From: Sphingomonas yabuuchiae
GTDB taxonomy: Bacteria; Pseudomonadota; Alphaproteobacteria; Sphingomonadales; Sphingomonadaceae
DNA length: 33,416 bases
Assembly: GCF_001477495.1 (NCBI RefSeq)
Contig: NZ_LDTF01000056.1
Location: 1 to 33,416, forward strand
Direction of reading: 5' to 3'
Numbering within the stretch: the stretch's first letter is position 1; every line of letters starts with the position of its first letter. The notes below the pieces were generated by a model. It saw only the letters and a list, made by a program, of their open reading frames with translations. It had not been told where the DNA came from and ran no database searches. Made by a program: the position numbers and the translations under genes. Shown one piece after another: positions 15,038-24,157 of this stretch.

Positions 15038-15799
15038 CTAATTATCCTGCATCCGGCAGGGACGGATCGCCTTGGGATCGGGACGCGGGCCGGTCGCGCG
15101 GAAGGTCGCCAGATAGCCGCCAGCCGAGGGCATGTTCTCGATCGACACCTGGGTGAAGCCGACCGCCTCGAACTCGCATTTCAGCAGCGCGGGCGGGGTG
15201 CCGTGCGCCTTGGTCTGACGATCGGCATCGACCACCACGACCAGCCCATCGGACTTCAGCGCGGGAAACAGCCGCCAGAGGAACTCATAGGGCTGCTCGA
15301 TCTCATGATACATGTGAACCATGAGAACGCGGTCGAAGCTGGTGGGCGGCAGCTTGGGGTCGGCGGGCTCGCCCAGCCGGACGCTGACATTGTCCAGCCG
15401 CTCGCGCGAGACACGCTCGGCCAGCCGGTCGCGCCACGCGGCGACGATGTCCTCGGCCAGCACGCGCCCCGTCTTGCCGACTCGCTGCGCCAGGCGGACG
15501 GTATAATAGCCCTCACCCGCGCCAATATCGGCCACCGTCATGCCGGGGCGGATTTTTGCCCGGTCCATGACCTGATCCGCCTCGCGCAGGCGGTCGCGCG
15601 CATCCTCACTCGACCAGCGCGACGAGACGACGTCGGCGACCGGCCGGTCCGCCGCCGGGAACGGGCCGACCTTGTCGTCGTCGCCGTCATCGTGCTGCTG
15701 GATCAGCGGCTTCGAACCGTCGCACGCCGCCACCGCGCCCCCCAGCGCGATGACGAGGGCTGCCGCCGCCATCAAGGGCCCCGCCCCCCGGAAACGCAT
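15038..15799 (-). CDS. Lipoprotein-like class I SAM methyltransferase
   Basis: The product of about 253 residues joins two parts that rarely belong together. The N-terminus is a signal peptide with a lipobox-like VAAC (Cys26), and then an Asp-rich linker. A class I methyltransferase domain follows, with motif I VADIGAGEGYYTVRLA, a motif IV-like DRVLMVHMYHEIEQP, and DGLVVVVDAD. Secreted methyltransferase-like proteins of this sort are seen in proteobacteria, but the substrate, and the source of S-adenosylmethionine outside the cytoplasm, are unknown to me. The frame allows ATG 15811 or 15799; GGAGG at 15812-15816 directly abuts the first, so 15799 (spacing 12) is preferred, weakly. It overlaps the prfB end by at most a few bases and is likely co-transcribed with it. 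Confidence 0.75.
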   Translation of the reverse strand: MRFRGAGPLMAAAALVIALGGAVAACDGSKPLIQQHDDGDDDKVGPFPAADRPVADVVSSRWSSEDARDRLREADQVMDRAKIRPGMTVADIGAGEGYYTVRLAQRVGKTGRVLAEDIVAAWRDRLAERVSRERLDNVSVRLGEPADPKLPPTSFDRVLMVHMYHEIEQPYEFLWRLFPALKSDGLVVVVDADRQTKAHGTPPALLKCEFEAVGFTQVSIENMPSAGGYLATFRATGPRPDPKAIRPCRMQDN

Positions 15800-15800
15800 T

Positions 15801-16928
15801 TTAGTCGACATCCTCCACCGCGACCGCCTCGCCGGTCACGCGCTGCGACAGGGCCGCGGCCATGAACGCATCGAGATCGCCGTCGAGCACGTCGCCCGGC
15901 GCCGTCGAGGTGGTGCCGGTGCGCAGGTCCTTCACCAGCTGATAGGGCTGGAGCACGTACGAGCGGATCTGGTGGCCCCAGCCGATATCGGTCTTGGTCG
16001 CATTCTCGGCATTGGCCACGGCCTCGCGCTCGGCCAGTTCGCGCTCGTACAGACGCGCGCGGAGCTGGTTATAGGCCTCGGCCTTGTTCTTGTGCTGCGA
16101 ACGCTGGTTCTGGCACTGCACCACGATGCCGGTCGGCAAGTGGGTGATGCGCACCGCCGAGTCGGTGGTGTTGATGTGCTGGCCGCCCGCGCCCGATGCG
16201 CGGTAGGTGTCGATGCGCAGCTCGCTCTCGTTGATCTCGACCTCGATATTGTCGTCGATCACCGGATAGACCCAGACGCTCGAAAAGCTGGTGTGGCGAC
16301 GCGCGGCCGAGTCGTACGGGCTGATCCGCACCAGCCGGTGCACGCCCGATTCGACCTTGGCATAGCCATAGGCGTTCTCGCCCTTGACCAGCAGGGTCGC
16401 CGACTTGATCCCGGCCTGTTCGCCCGCATGATAGTCGATCAGCTCGACCTTCATGCCGTGCCGCTCGGCCCAGCGCGTGTACATGCGCTGGAGCATTCCG
16501 GCCCAGTCCTGGCTCTCGGTGCCGCCCGCGCCCGCATTGATCTCGATATAGCTGTCATTGGCGTCGGCTTCACCGGCCAGCAGCGCCTTGATCTTGTCGG
16601 CCTCGGCCTTCTTTGCGAGTTCGCCCAGGCTGGCGACGGCCTCCTTCTCGAGGTCCTCGTCGCCCTCCATCTCTGCCAGTTCGATCAATTCGACCGTGCC
16701 CGACAGCTCGTTCTCGATCGCGCGGGTGGCGGTGATAGCCTCGTCCAGGCGGCGACGCTCGCGCATCACCTCCTGCGCCTGCTTGGGGTCGTTCCACAGG
16801 GCCTGGTCCTCGACGCGCGCATTCAGCTCGTCCAGGCGGCGCAATGCGCGGTCCCAGTCGAGGAAGCGGCGCAGCAGCTCCAGGGCGTCCTTAATCTTGT
16901 CGACATGAGCCTGCGCTTCAGCGCGCAT
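15801..16928 (-). CDS. prfB: Peptide chain release factor 2
   Basis: RF2 ends translation at UGA and UAA. The 375-residue protein carries the universal GGQ motif (GAGGQHIN), the stop-recognition region [15 protein letters not shown] (SPY where E. coli has SPF), and SDIGWG-like [14 protein letters not shown]. The ATG at 16928 has GGAG eight bases upstream, so the longer frame to 16982 is rejected. The E. coli programmed frameshift is absent: at the equivalent place the frame reads TTC CTC GAC without an in-frame UGA, so there is no frameshift autoregulation. The gene follows the PBP1A gene by 66 bases on the same strand. Confidence 0.96.
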   Translation of the reverse strand: MRAEAQAHVDKIKDALELLRRFLDWDRALRRLDELNARVEDQALWNDPKQAQEVMRERRRLDEAITATRAIENELSGTVELIELAEMEGDEDLEKEAVASLGELAKKAEADKIKALLAGEADANDSYIEINAGAGGTESQDWAGMLQRMYTRWAERHGMKVELIDYHAGEQAGIKSATLLVKGENAYGYAKVESGVHRLVRISPYDSAARRHTSFSSVWVYPVIDDNIEVEINESELRIDTYRASGAGGQHINTTDSAVRITHLPTGIVVQCQNQRSQHKNKAEAYNQLRARLYERELAEREAVANAENATKTDIGWGHQIRSYVLQPYQLVKDLRTGTTSTAPGDVLDGDLDAFMAAALSQRVTGEAVAVEDVD

Positions 16929-16994
16929 GAAGTTTCTCCGAATCGGTCGTACGGCCGCCCGAACGGGGACGGCAAAACGCATATGGGAAGCGGG

Positions 16995-19487
16995 CTAGTA
17001 GATTCCGCCTTCTCTTTGCAAGAAATCGCTGTCGCGCGGGGGCGCGGGCCTGGCCGGGCCGGTCGGCGTCGCGGGTGCCTCGGCGGCAGCGGCACGGCGC
17101 GCGCGGCGGCGCGGCTCGCTCTCCGGCTTGAACGCCTCCCAGATCACGGCGGGCTTGGGATCGTCGCCGGTCGGGAAGGTGCCATAGACCGGCCGCCCGC
17201 TCGCCCGGTCGATGCGGACCATGCGGATGCCGGGCGCGGCGCGGAAGGGCAGCTTCTCGAGTCCCTCATAGGCCTTTTCGGCGAACTGGTGGAAGATCGG
17301 CACGGCGATCGTCCCGCCCTGCGCATAGCCGCCCAGCGAGCGCGGCGTGTCATAGCCGATATAGAGGCCACCGACGAACTGCGGCGTGCCGCCGACGAAC
17401 CAGACATCGGTCGGCCCGTTATTGGTGCCGGTCTTGCCGAACATCGGGCGGTTCAGGTCGCGCAGGCCAGTGGCGGTGCCGCGCTGGATCACGCCCTCGG
17501 TGATATGGACCATTTGATAGGCGGTCATCGCGTCGAGCACCTGGCGCTGGCGCGAGACCGGGCGCGGCATCGGCTTGCCATCATAATCGGCGGCGTTGCA
17601 GCGGTCGCAGGCGCGCCAGTTCTCCGGCCAGATCACCTTGCCGTGCCGGTCCTGTGCGAAGTCGATCAGCGAGGGATCGCCGCCACGCCCGTTATTGGCC
17701 AGGATCGCATAGGCGTTGACCATCTGCCCCACCGTCGTCTCGCCCGCGCCCAGCGCATAGGCGAGATAGGGCGGGAAATCGCCGATCCCCATCTGCTTGA
17801 TCGTCGCCACGACATTCTTCATGCCGACGGTCGAGGCGGTCCGCACGGTCATCAGGTTGCGCGACTGCTCGATGCCCCAGCGCATCGTGTGCGGCCCCGC
17901 CCCGGCCGAATTGCCGAAGTTGCGGAAACACTTGGTCCCCAGCCCGGCCCCCTGATCGACGCAGAACGGACCGTCGACGATGATCGAGGCGGGCGTCATG
18001 CCGCTGTTCAGCGCGGCGGAATAGACGATCGGCTTGATCGTCGAGCCCGGCTGGCGCTCGGCTTGGGTGGCGCGGTTGAACGCCTGGAGCCTTGCGTCGA
18101 AGCCGCCCTGCATCGCCAGCACGCGGCCGGTGGCGGGTTCCTCGACGACGAAGCCGCCCGAGATGCGCGGGATGGAGCGAAGCTGGAACTGTTCGCCCGC
18201 CGGCGACACGGCCACGATGTCGCCGACCTTCAGTGCGCTGAACGCGGTCGCCGCCGTGCCCCGGCGCGGCATCTGCGCGAAACTGCGGGGCAGCGTGCCG
18301 GTGCGGCCATTGGCAAAGCCGATCGTCGCCTCGCCCGATGTCTTGGCGGTGACGATCCCGGCCCGCCAGTCGCGATAGTCGAGACCGATATTGGTGTTCA
18401 GCAGCACCTGCTGCCAGTTGCCGTCCTCGATCTCCTCATGCCGGATCGGCCCGGACCATCCGCGCCCGCCCTCGAACCGGATCAGGCCGTCGCGCAGCGC
18501 TTCGGCCGCCAGATCCTGCAACCGGGTGTCCAGCGAGGTGCGCACCCAGAGGCCGCCGTCATAGACGCTGTTCGGTCCGCTCTCCGCCTTTTCGCCATAA
18601 CGCTTGATCAGCTGGCGGCGGACTTCCTCGACGAAATAGCCGCCGACCTGCGCATATTTGGGCGTGCGGCGCAGCACGGTGCCCAGCGGCTCGGCCATCG
18701 CCGCGTCATATTGCGCGCGGGTGATGAAGTTGTTCGACAGCATCTCGCGCAGCACATAGGCGCGGCGCTCCAGCGCGCGGTCGGGATGGCGGACGGGATC
18801 GTAATTGGCCGGTCCCTTGGGCAGCAGCGCCAGATAGGCCATCTGCCCCAGCGTCAGCTCGTTCAGTTCCTTGTCGAAATAGGCATGGGCCGCGGCCTCG
18901 ACGCCGAAGGCGTTCCGGCCGAGCGCGATCTGGTTGAGATACAGCTCCAGGATCTGCGGCTTGGTCAGCGTGTCCTCGATCTTATAGGCGAGGATCGCCT
19001 CCTTGATCTTGCGGGTCGGCGAATAGGCGTCGCCGATCAGCAGATTCTTGGCGACCTGCTGGGTGATGGTCGAGCCGCCGCGCGCGCGCCGACCGCTGCC
19101 GAACTTCTTGGCATAGTCGATGACCGCGCCCGCCAGACCCGGATAGTCGACACCGCCATGCTCGAAGAAGCTCTTGTCCTCTGCCGCCAGGAAGGCACGG
19201 ACGAGGAGCGGCGGATATTCATTGTAGGACAGCTCGACCCGGCGCTCGCGCGCATAGGACTGGATCGGGGTGCCGTCGATGCCGCGCACATGGGTCGGCA
19301 GCGGCGGCTCATAGGCCTTGAGCGCGTCGACCGAGGGCAGGTCGCGGATGAACAGGAACCAGAATACGCCGCCACCGATCACCGCGAGCAGCGCAAGGAC
19401 GGCGAACACCCGCACCCACCAGCGGCGCCAGAGCGGGCGGCGCGGCGGTTCGGCGGGTTCGGAGGGGGGAAAGGTTTCGACGGCCAT
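16995..19487 (-). CDS. mrcA: Penicillin-binding protein 1A (bifunctional class A PBP)
   Basis: The 830-residue protein polymerises and cross-links peptidoglycan in the periplasm. A short cytoplasmic tail and one transmembrane helix (residues 25-50) are followed by a GT51 transglycosylase with Glu103 in AAEDKSFFEHGG and GGSTITQQVAKNLL. An OB-like insert comes next (about residues 350-450). The transpeptidase has the active serine Ser482 in QPGSTIKP, the SRN motif, and the KTGT box at Lys685. The C-terminus is Ala/Pro/Arg-rich and probably disordered. Two cysteine pairs lie in the transpeptidase: CVDQGAGLGTKC and CDRC. All catalytic residues are present. The ribosome-binding site is weak. Confidence 0.96.
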   Translation of the reverse strand: MAVETFPPSEPAEPPRRPLWRRWWVRVFAVLALLAVIGGGVFWFLFIRDLPSVDALKAYEPPLPTHVRGIDGTPIQSYARERRVELSYNEYPPLLVRAFLAAEDKSFFEHGGVDYPGLAGAVIDYAKKFGSGRRARGGSTITQQVAKNLLIGDAYSPTRKIKEAILAYKIEDTLTKPQILELYLNQIALGRNAFGVEAAAHAYFDKELNELTLGQMAYLALLPKGPANYDPVRHPDRALERRAYVLREMLSNNFITRAQYDAAMAEPLGTVLRRTPKYAQVGGYFVEEVRRQLIKRYGEKAESGPNSVYDGGLWVRTSLDTRLQDLAAEALRDGLIRFEGGRGWSGPIRHEEIEDGNWQQVLLNTNIGLDYRDWRAGIVTAKTSGEATIGFANGRTGTLPRSFAQMPRRGTAATAFSALKVGDIVAVSPAGEQFQLRSIPRISGGFVVEEPATGRVLAMQGGFDARLQAFNRATQAERQPGSTIKPIVYSAALNSGMTPASIIVDGPFCVDQGAGLGTKCFRNFGNSAGAGPHTMRWGIEQSRNLMTVRTASTVGMKNVVATIKQMGIGDFPPYLAYALGAGETTVGQMVNAYAILANNGRGGDPSLIDFAQDRHGKVIWPENWRACDRCNAADYDGKPMPRPVSRQRQVLDAMTAYQMVHITEGVIQRGTATGLRDLNRPMFGKTGTNNGPTDVWFVGGTPQFVGGLYIGYDTPRSLGGYAQGGTIAVPIFHQFAEKAYEGLEKLPFRAAPGIRMVRIDRASGRPVYGTFPTGDDPKPAVIWEAFKPESEPRRRARRAAAAEAPATPTGPARPAPPRDSDFLQREGGIY

Positions 19488-19553
19488 GGCTTTGCGGGGC
19501 TTCGTGTAGCAGGTTCGCCCCGGCTTGCCACCCGCCTGCGGATCGGTTGCGCG

Positions 19554-20507
19554 TTACAACGGCTGCGGTTCGTCGCGCGCATCCTCATCGGACGGGTAGC
19601 GCGCGCCGACATGCGCCTGCCCCCGCGCAGCCGCCAGCCGCTCCTGCCGATGGCGTTCGGCATAGGCGGCCAGCCGTTCCGCATCGCGCGTGCCGTGACA
19701 GGCGGGGCAGCTCACCCCCTCGACATAGAGCGGCGAGGCGCGGTCCTCGGGGCTGACCGGCATCCGGCAGCCATGGCACAAGCCGTGCGATCCCTGCGCC
19801 AGCCCATGCCCGACCGCGACGCGCGCATCGAACACGAAGCATTCGCCGTTCCAGCGGCTCTTCTCCTCAGGCATCGTCTCCAGATATTTCAGGATGCCGC
19901 CGTCGAGGTGGAAGACGTCCGCCACCCCTTCGGCCTTCAGGAACGCGGTCGCCTTTTCGCAGCGTATGCCGCCGGTGCAGAACATCGCAACCTTGGACTT
20001 GCCCGCCATCAGTTCGTCGCGATTCTCGCGGAACCAGCCGGGAAAGTCGCGGAAGCTGCGCGTTCCCGGATCGACCGCGCCGTCGAAGGTGCCGATCGCC
20101 ACCTCATAGTCGTTGCGCGTGTCGATCAGCAGGGTGTCGGGGTCGGCGATCAGCGCGTTCCATGCCTCGCCCCCGACATAGGTGCCGACTTCGCGGGTGG
20201 GATCGATCCCCTCGACACCCATCGACACGATCTCGCGCTTCAGCCGCACCTTCATCCGGTGGAACGGCATCGTCTCGGCGGTCGAGTCCTTAAAGTCGAG
20301 ATCGGCGCAACCGGGCAGCGTCCGGATATGCGCGAGCAGCGCCTCGATCGCGTCATGCGTACCAGCGACGGTGCCGTTGATCCCCTCGTTCGCGAGCAGC
20401 AACGTGCCGCGAATCCCGTTCGCCTCGGCCACGGCGAGCAGCGGCGCACGCAGCGCGGCGGGGTCGGGGAAAGCGGCGAAACGGTAAAGGGCACAGACGC
20501 GGATCAT
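19554..20507 (-). CDS. trhO: tRNA uridine(34) hydroxylase, rhodanese family
   Basis: TrhO (YceA family) makes 5-hydroxyuridine at the wobble position of certain tRNAs. The 317-residue protein has the family N-terminal domain ([11 protein letters not shown] near residue 40), a rhodanese domain with active loop CTGGIRC (Cys177 and Cys183), and a C-terminal cysteine-rich block with CHGC and CPAC that could bind zinc. The ATG at 20507 gives the family start ([11 protein letters not shown]); the frame is open upstream but dissimilar. Downstream, the PBP1A gene starts 66 bases away on the same strand. The C-terminus is a charged disordered tail. Confidence 0.93.
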   Translation of the reverse strand: MIRVCALYRFAAFPDPAALRAPLLAVAEANGIRGTLLLANEGINGTVAGTHDAIEALLAHIRTLPGCADLDFKDSTAETMPFHRMKVRLKREIVSMGVEGIDPTREVGTYVGGEAWNALIADPDTLLIDTRNDYEVAIGTFDGAVDPGTRSFRDFPGWFRENRDELMAGKSKVAMFCTGGIRCEKATAFLKAEGVADVFHLDGGILKYLETMPEEKSRWNGECFVFDARVAVGHGLAQGSHGLCHGCRMPVSPEDRASPLYVEGVSCPACHGTRDAERLAAYAERHRQERLAAARGQAHVGARYPSDEDARDEPQPL

Positions 20508-20743
20508 CCACGCGCCTTTACGCCGATCGGGCGGAGGGGACCAGATGCTCTGCCTTTTGCGGCGGACCGGACCCGATCGCCCCTTTAACGCCGAACGCAC
20601 ATCAGCGGAGCGAAACCGGGCATGGAGCAGCGCCGCGCCCAACACATCGGAATGCAGTCCCATCGTCAGGTCGAGCTCTGCGCGAACATGGGACGAAGCG
20701 TTCCCTGTCATGCACCTTCAGCGACCTGCCGACCGGGCAGAAC
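20508..20743. other. Intergenic region upstream of trhO
   Basis: These 236 bases hold no gene I can support. An 8-base inverted repeat (20524-20531 with 20572-20579, 40 bases apart) lies in the trhO leader and could fold on the minus-strand transcript, but it has no recognisable identity. The trhO promoter should be here. Confidence 0.4.
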
Positions 20744-21424
20744 CTATCGCGGCGGCACGATGGCCTGGACGTCATCGGCGACATCCCGACTGGCATCCGC
20801 CGCCATCCCGGATGCACGGCGCGCGAGGGACAGAAACGCCGCCTCGGATGCCGAGGCGTAATTGCATCCCACGAACAGGCTGTCGGCGGGCGGCGGGGGC
20901 GGTGTCTTGGCGCCGAACGCTTGGGCCAGCATGGCGGCGGTCGCATGGCCGGTGGGCGCGAAGGCTCCCAGCATCGGACCGCTGTTCGGGTCGAGAAAAC
21001 GATAATATTGCTCGGTCGCGGCGACCGGGGCGCGCTTCATTCCCTGGGCGGCGACGACGGCCTCGGCGACCTTGCGCGGCCAGAGGGTCACGATCCAGTC
21101 GTTCAGGAAATAGACGCGATCGACCCGCTGCCCCAGCAACGAGATCGGCGTGACCAGTCGATAGCCCGCAATGCCCAGCATGCCCTTGGTCGCCTTGTCG
21201 TCCGTCACCTCCCGCATCCACGCGGGCGGCTTCGGATCAAGGAACAGGGCATCGGCAAAGGCCCAGAGCGCGTCCCGCGAACGACAGGACAAGGCATCGC
21301 CGAGCAATTCGGGCGTCAGCGCAACCGGCGCACCGGGCTCCGCCCGCCCCGCATGGGCCTGCACGGGAATCGGCCGGGCGAGCGCCAGTGCGAGGGGCAG
21401 GACGACGGACAGACGGCGGACCAT
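20744..21424 (-). CDS. Conserved-looking secreted protein, unrecognised
   Basis: The 226-residue protein has a signal peptide (MVRRLSVVLPLALALARPIPVQA, cleavage near residue 23) and two cysteines, SCRSRD near residue 47 and GCNYAS near residue 189. Segments KATKGMLGIAGYRLVTPISLLGQRVDRV and VYFLNDWIV look structured and codon use matches neighbours, so I take it as a real gene. AGGA seven bases before the ATG at 21424 supports the start. I do not recognise a family. It is divergent from the small membrane protein gene at 21530, with 105 bases between them. Confidence 0.72.
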   Translation of the reverse strand: MVRRLSVVLPLALALARPIPVQAHAGRAEPGAPVALTPELLGDALSCRSRDALWAFADALFLDPKPPAWMREVTDDKATKGMLGIAGYRLVTPISLLGQRVDRVYFLNDWIVTLWPRKVAEAVVAAQGMKRAPVAATEQYYRFLDPNSGPMLGAFAPTGHATAAMLAQAFGAKTPPPPPADSLFVGCNYASASEAAFLSLARRASGMAADASRDVADDVQAIVPPR

Positions 21425-21529
21425 GCCGCGATCCTGCCAGCCCCCACCGGCCGGAGCAACTGCGCCGCGCCGGCCTTGGCCGCTGCGGATGCTTGACCCT
21501 TACGGATATGGGGGTCACTCATCGGGCGC

Positions 21530-21907
21530 ATGAGAGCCCTGCTGTCCCTGATGCTCGCCTTCGTCATCGCCGTGGCGGGCACGGGCATCGCCAAGGCGAT
21601 CGATCCGACCATCTTCGGTTCCTGTTTCGAGGGGTCCTGCGGCTATGCCGCCATGCTCGTCGCGCTGCTGGCCGTGCTCTTCCTCGCACCGATCCTGTGG
21701 GTCGCGCTCCGTCGCGTGGGGCCGCTCGGCCGGTTACTGCTCTTCTTCGGCCTGTTCGCGCTGATCGGCCCTTTCATCCTGACCACCGCGCTGTGGCTCT
21801 TCGGGCTGGCGGCGTTGGTCTATGCGATGGTGCGGTCGATCCGGCGGGCGCGGGCCGAGGGCCGTCCGATCCGCGCAATGCTGATCGTCCCCCGCGCCCG
21901 GCCATAA
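21530..21907 (+). CDS. Small membrane protein, unrecognised
   Basis: The 125-residue protein has three hydrophobic segments (about residues 3-22, 40-60 and 68-100) and a basic C-terminal tail (RSIRRARAEGR), consistent with an inner-membrane protein with its tail in the cytoplasm. The first segment ends in AKA and could be a signal peptide; the next stretch holds a CFEGSCG cysteine pair. No family is recognised. It converges on the gene at 21920-22396 with only 12 bases between stops and no hairpin in the gap. Confidence 0.65.
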   Translation: MRALLSLMLAFVIAVAGTGIAKAIDPTIFGSCFEGSCGYAAMLVALLAVLFLAPILWVALRRVGPLGRLLLFFGLFALIGPFILTTALWLFGLAALVYAMVRSIRRARAEGRPIRAMLIVPRARP

Positions 21908-21919
21908 CGACGTCGCCCG

Positions 21920-22396
21920 TCAGGGCAGCCTCACCGCGTCGATGGCCCTGCTCACCCGCAGGCCCATCGAATCGGCCAGCGCGATGATCCTGTCAGTATC
22001 CGACCGGTGGACGATGACGACATGCAGATTGTCGTCCAGATCATTGTCCCAGGACAGCAATTCCCACGCCGTGGTCCCCGCCTGCAGCTCTTTGTCGAGC
22101 CACGCGAAATAATCCGCAACCAGGACTTTTTCGTTGTCCTCGCGGTACGGAAAGGGTTTCAGCGGCTCGGAGAATTCGTCGCTGATCAGTTCGTGAAGCT
22201 CGTCGATCTTGTCGCCGATCAGGACATAGTCGATGATCGCCATCTCAACGGTCAGTTGCCTGATCGTCTCGGGGTCGAAGTCGAGCATCCATTTCTCGGG
22301 TTCGCGCAGCGCCATTTCCAGCGCGCCCGCCTTCTCCCGAACCGCCTCGTCGTCGAGCGACCGGCCGCTCAACAGCGCGATCAACTCGCTATACAT
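21920..22396 (-). CDS. Cytoplasmic acidic protein downstream of amiC, unrecognised
   Basis: The 158-residue protein is acidic and lacks a signal peptide or membrane segment. Features such as YFAWLDKELQAGTTAWELLSWDNDLDDNL and VVIVHRSDTDRIIALADSMGL look like a small alpha/beta protein. I do not recognise a family with confidence. An AAAGGGA site about eight bases upstream supports the ATG at 22396. It starts 42 bases after amiC and is probably co-transcribed with it, but nothing ties it to the cell wall otherwise. Confidence 0.72.
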   Translation of the reverse strand: MYSELIALLSGRSLDDEAVREKAGALEMALREPEKWMLDFDPETIRQLTVEMAIIDYVLIGDKIDELHELISDEFSEPLKPFPYREDNEKVLVADYFAWLDKELQAGTTAWELLSWDNDLDDNLHVVIVHRSDTDRIIALADSMGLRVSRAIDAVRLP

Positions 22397-22438
22397 CGGC
22401 TCGATCCCTTTCCGCCAACGATCGCCGGTTCGCCCCTT

Positions 22439-23674
22439 TTACCGCGTCGCCATCCGCCGCGCAAAATGCACTTCTACCGCCTGCAACACCGCCTTGGCGA
22501 TCCGCTCTCGTCCATCTTCGCTGGCGAGGAACGCGGCGTCCTGCATGTTGGAGATATAGCCCGTCTCGAACAGGATCGACGGCATGTCGGGTGCCTTGAG
22601 CACCATCAGCGAGGCCATGCGGTGGAAGGTCGGCTTGACCGGGATCAGCGACTGCGCCTCGCGGCCCAGAAGCCTGGCGAAGCTGGCCGAGGCGTTCATC
22701 GTCTCGCGCTGGGTCAGGTCGATCAGGATCGAGGAGACGTCGCTGTTCCCGCCCAGATCGACGCCTGCGATCACGTCGGCCTTGTTCTCGCGCGCCGCCA
22801 GCCGCGCGGCTTCCTTGTCGGACGCCACGTCGGACAGGGTATAGGCGGTCGCCCCGCGAGCCTCTCCCGCCCCGGCGCTGTCGCAATGGATCGAGATGAA
22901 CAGGTCGGCGTGCAGCCGCCGCGCGATGCCATAACGTTCGCGATGGAGGATATAGCGGTCGTCCTCGCGGGTCAGCGCGGCGCGGACCCGGCCCGAGGCC
23001 ACCAGCGTGTCGCGAATCTCCTTCGCGATGGCCAGCGTCACGTCCTTTTCGCGCAGCCCGGTCTGCGGATTGATCGCGCCGGGATCGACCCCGCCATGCC
23101 CGGCATCGATCACCACCAGGGGGCGGTTGTCCGCCCCCTTCACACGCGGCAATGGCAGTGCGCGCGCCGGGCCGGGAACCGGGACGGTCAGCGTGTAGGC
23201 GGGCTTGCGCTGGAAATGGAACGGGAAGAAATCAAGCGCCCCCGCGAAGCTCGCCTGGGTATAGCGGCCGACCAGCGGCTTCAGCGTCAGCGACAGGGTC
23301 TTGCCGTCATCGTCGAAACCGCCGTCGAAGATCGCCGCGTCCTGCGCCAGCGCGAAGGTCAGTCGGGTGACGCCGGGCTGGATCCGGGTCTGGGTCAGCC
23401 CGCGCACCACGCCGTCGTGGATCGTGGCGGTGCCGGGCGAGGCCCCGGTCACGTCGATCGCGACGCGGTGCTGTTCGGTCAGCAGGACGCTGCGCGCGCG
23501 TTTGACCGGCGTATCGAACCGGATGATCAGGCGCGCGCCGCGCACCACGACATTCTGCACCGTCGCGGCCATCGCGCTCATCGGCGCGAACAGCCCGATC
23601 AGGAATGTGAACAGCATCAGCACGACACGGCGACCATGCCGTTCCCGTGCGTCGCTGGTCCAGCGAAAAGCCAT
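22439..23674 (-). CDS. amiC: N-acetylmuramoyl-L-alanine amidase
   Basis: The enzyme cuts the bond between the glycan and peptide of peptidoglycan, mainly at the division site. The 411-residue protein has a signal peptide (cleavage after MSAMA near residue 36). An AMIN targeting domain follows (about residues 38-150). The C-terminal amidase_3 domain (about 190-405) has zinc ligands in VIDAGHGGVDPGA, a Glu in the TGLREKDVTL region, and ISIHCDSA, and closes with the catalytic Glu in ILFETGYISN. The domain order AMIN-amidase_3 is that of AmiA/B/C; the exact paralog name is a guess. It is divergent from rne across 483 bases. Confidence 0.93.
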   Translation of the reverse strand: MAFRWTSDARERHGRRVVLMLFTFLIGLFAPMSAMAATVQNVVVRGARLIIRFDTPVKRARSVLLTEQHRVAIDVTGASPGTATIHDGVVRGLTQTRIQPGVTRLTFALAQDAAIFDGGFDDDGKTLSLTLKPLVGRYTQASFAGALDFFPFHFQRKPAYTLTVPVPGPARALPLPRVKGADNRPLVVIDAGHGGVDPGAINPQTGLREKDVTLAIAKEIRDTLVASGRVRAALTREDDRYILHRERYGIARRLHADLFISIHCDSAGAGEARGATAYTLSDVASDKEAARLAARENKADVIAGVDLGGNSDVSSILIDLTQRETMNASASFARLLGREAQSLIPVKPTFHRMASLMVLKAPDMPSILFETGYISNMQDAAFLASEDGRERIAKAVLQAVEVHFARRMATR

Positions 23675-24157
23675 GACCGCCTACCTTCTTGACGATCCGG
23701 AGATCGAGACTCGCGTGTAGCAGAGTCAAACTAATGCCGGACTTTCAGCAATTGGTTAACACGGAATTCGGCATGTTTCCGCCGCCCGATCGGCCGATTT
23801 CCGCCTGTTGCGCAAACGTTCCGATGATGCTAGCACTCCTGCGGACCCCGGCCTCGATCACCTCTCCCACGATCGGGACGGGGCCATCTCTAAAAGGGCT
23901 GGGACTGCGAGGATTTCGCGCCCGGACCAACCAGGTTGACGCTCGCATGACGCATATGATCCACCCCGCTGACCGACCGGCCTTTGCCGGTGGGATCGCG
24001 GTGTCGTGGGTCCGCACCGGCCCCGTTGCCGATGCTGCGGCTGCGACCGGCACGCATTCCGTTTTTTCCAGCGGACCGGCGCCCCGCGCCGCCGCCCACC
24101 TTATTTACCGCGCGCGACGGCTGCCGCCAGGCCCGGCGCGCGCGTGGAGACTTCACA
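23675..24157. other. amiC-rne divergent intergenic region and long rne leader
   Basis: This is the longest gene-free stretch in the window. It must hold the amiC promoter on the left and the rne promoter. A perfect hairpin, ACCGGC-CTTT-GCCGGT (23976-23991), lies in the likely rne leader, and a run of six T starts at 24062. Several short frames are open, including an in-frame extension of rne back to 23984, but none has a start site or sequence that looks coding. Confidence 0.55.
23808..23836 (+). promoter_or_regulatory. Candidate rne promoter, alphaproteobacterial type
   Basis: TTGCGCA at 23808-23814 is followed 14 bases later by GCTAGCAC (23829-23836). The second box fits seven of eight positions of the GCTANAWC -10 element known from Caulobacter housekeeping promoters. 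If correct, transcription starts near 23843 and the leader is about 315 bases. Confidence 0.45.

Noticed and set aside
15801..16928. Programmed frameshift in prfB
   Set aside because: The E. coli-type CTT TGA C is replaced by CTC GAC at the equivalent site, so the frame is continuous.
15672..20588. A 1,638-codon open frame on the + strand, antisense to prfB, the PBP1A gene and trhO
   Set aside because: All three genes on the other strand have full family motifs. Very high GC at third codon positions removes stops from one antisense frame; the translated product is Arg/Ala/Asp/Val-rich without domains and crosses gene borders.
23984..24157. N-terminal extension of RNase E back to 23984
   Set aside because: The extra 58 residues are Pro/Arg-rich with no family similarity; ATG 24158 has a proper GGAG site.
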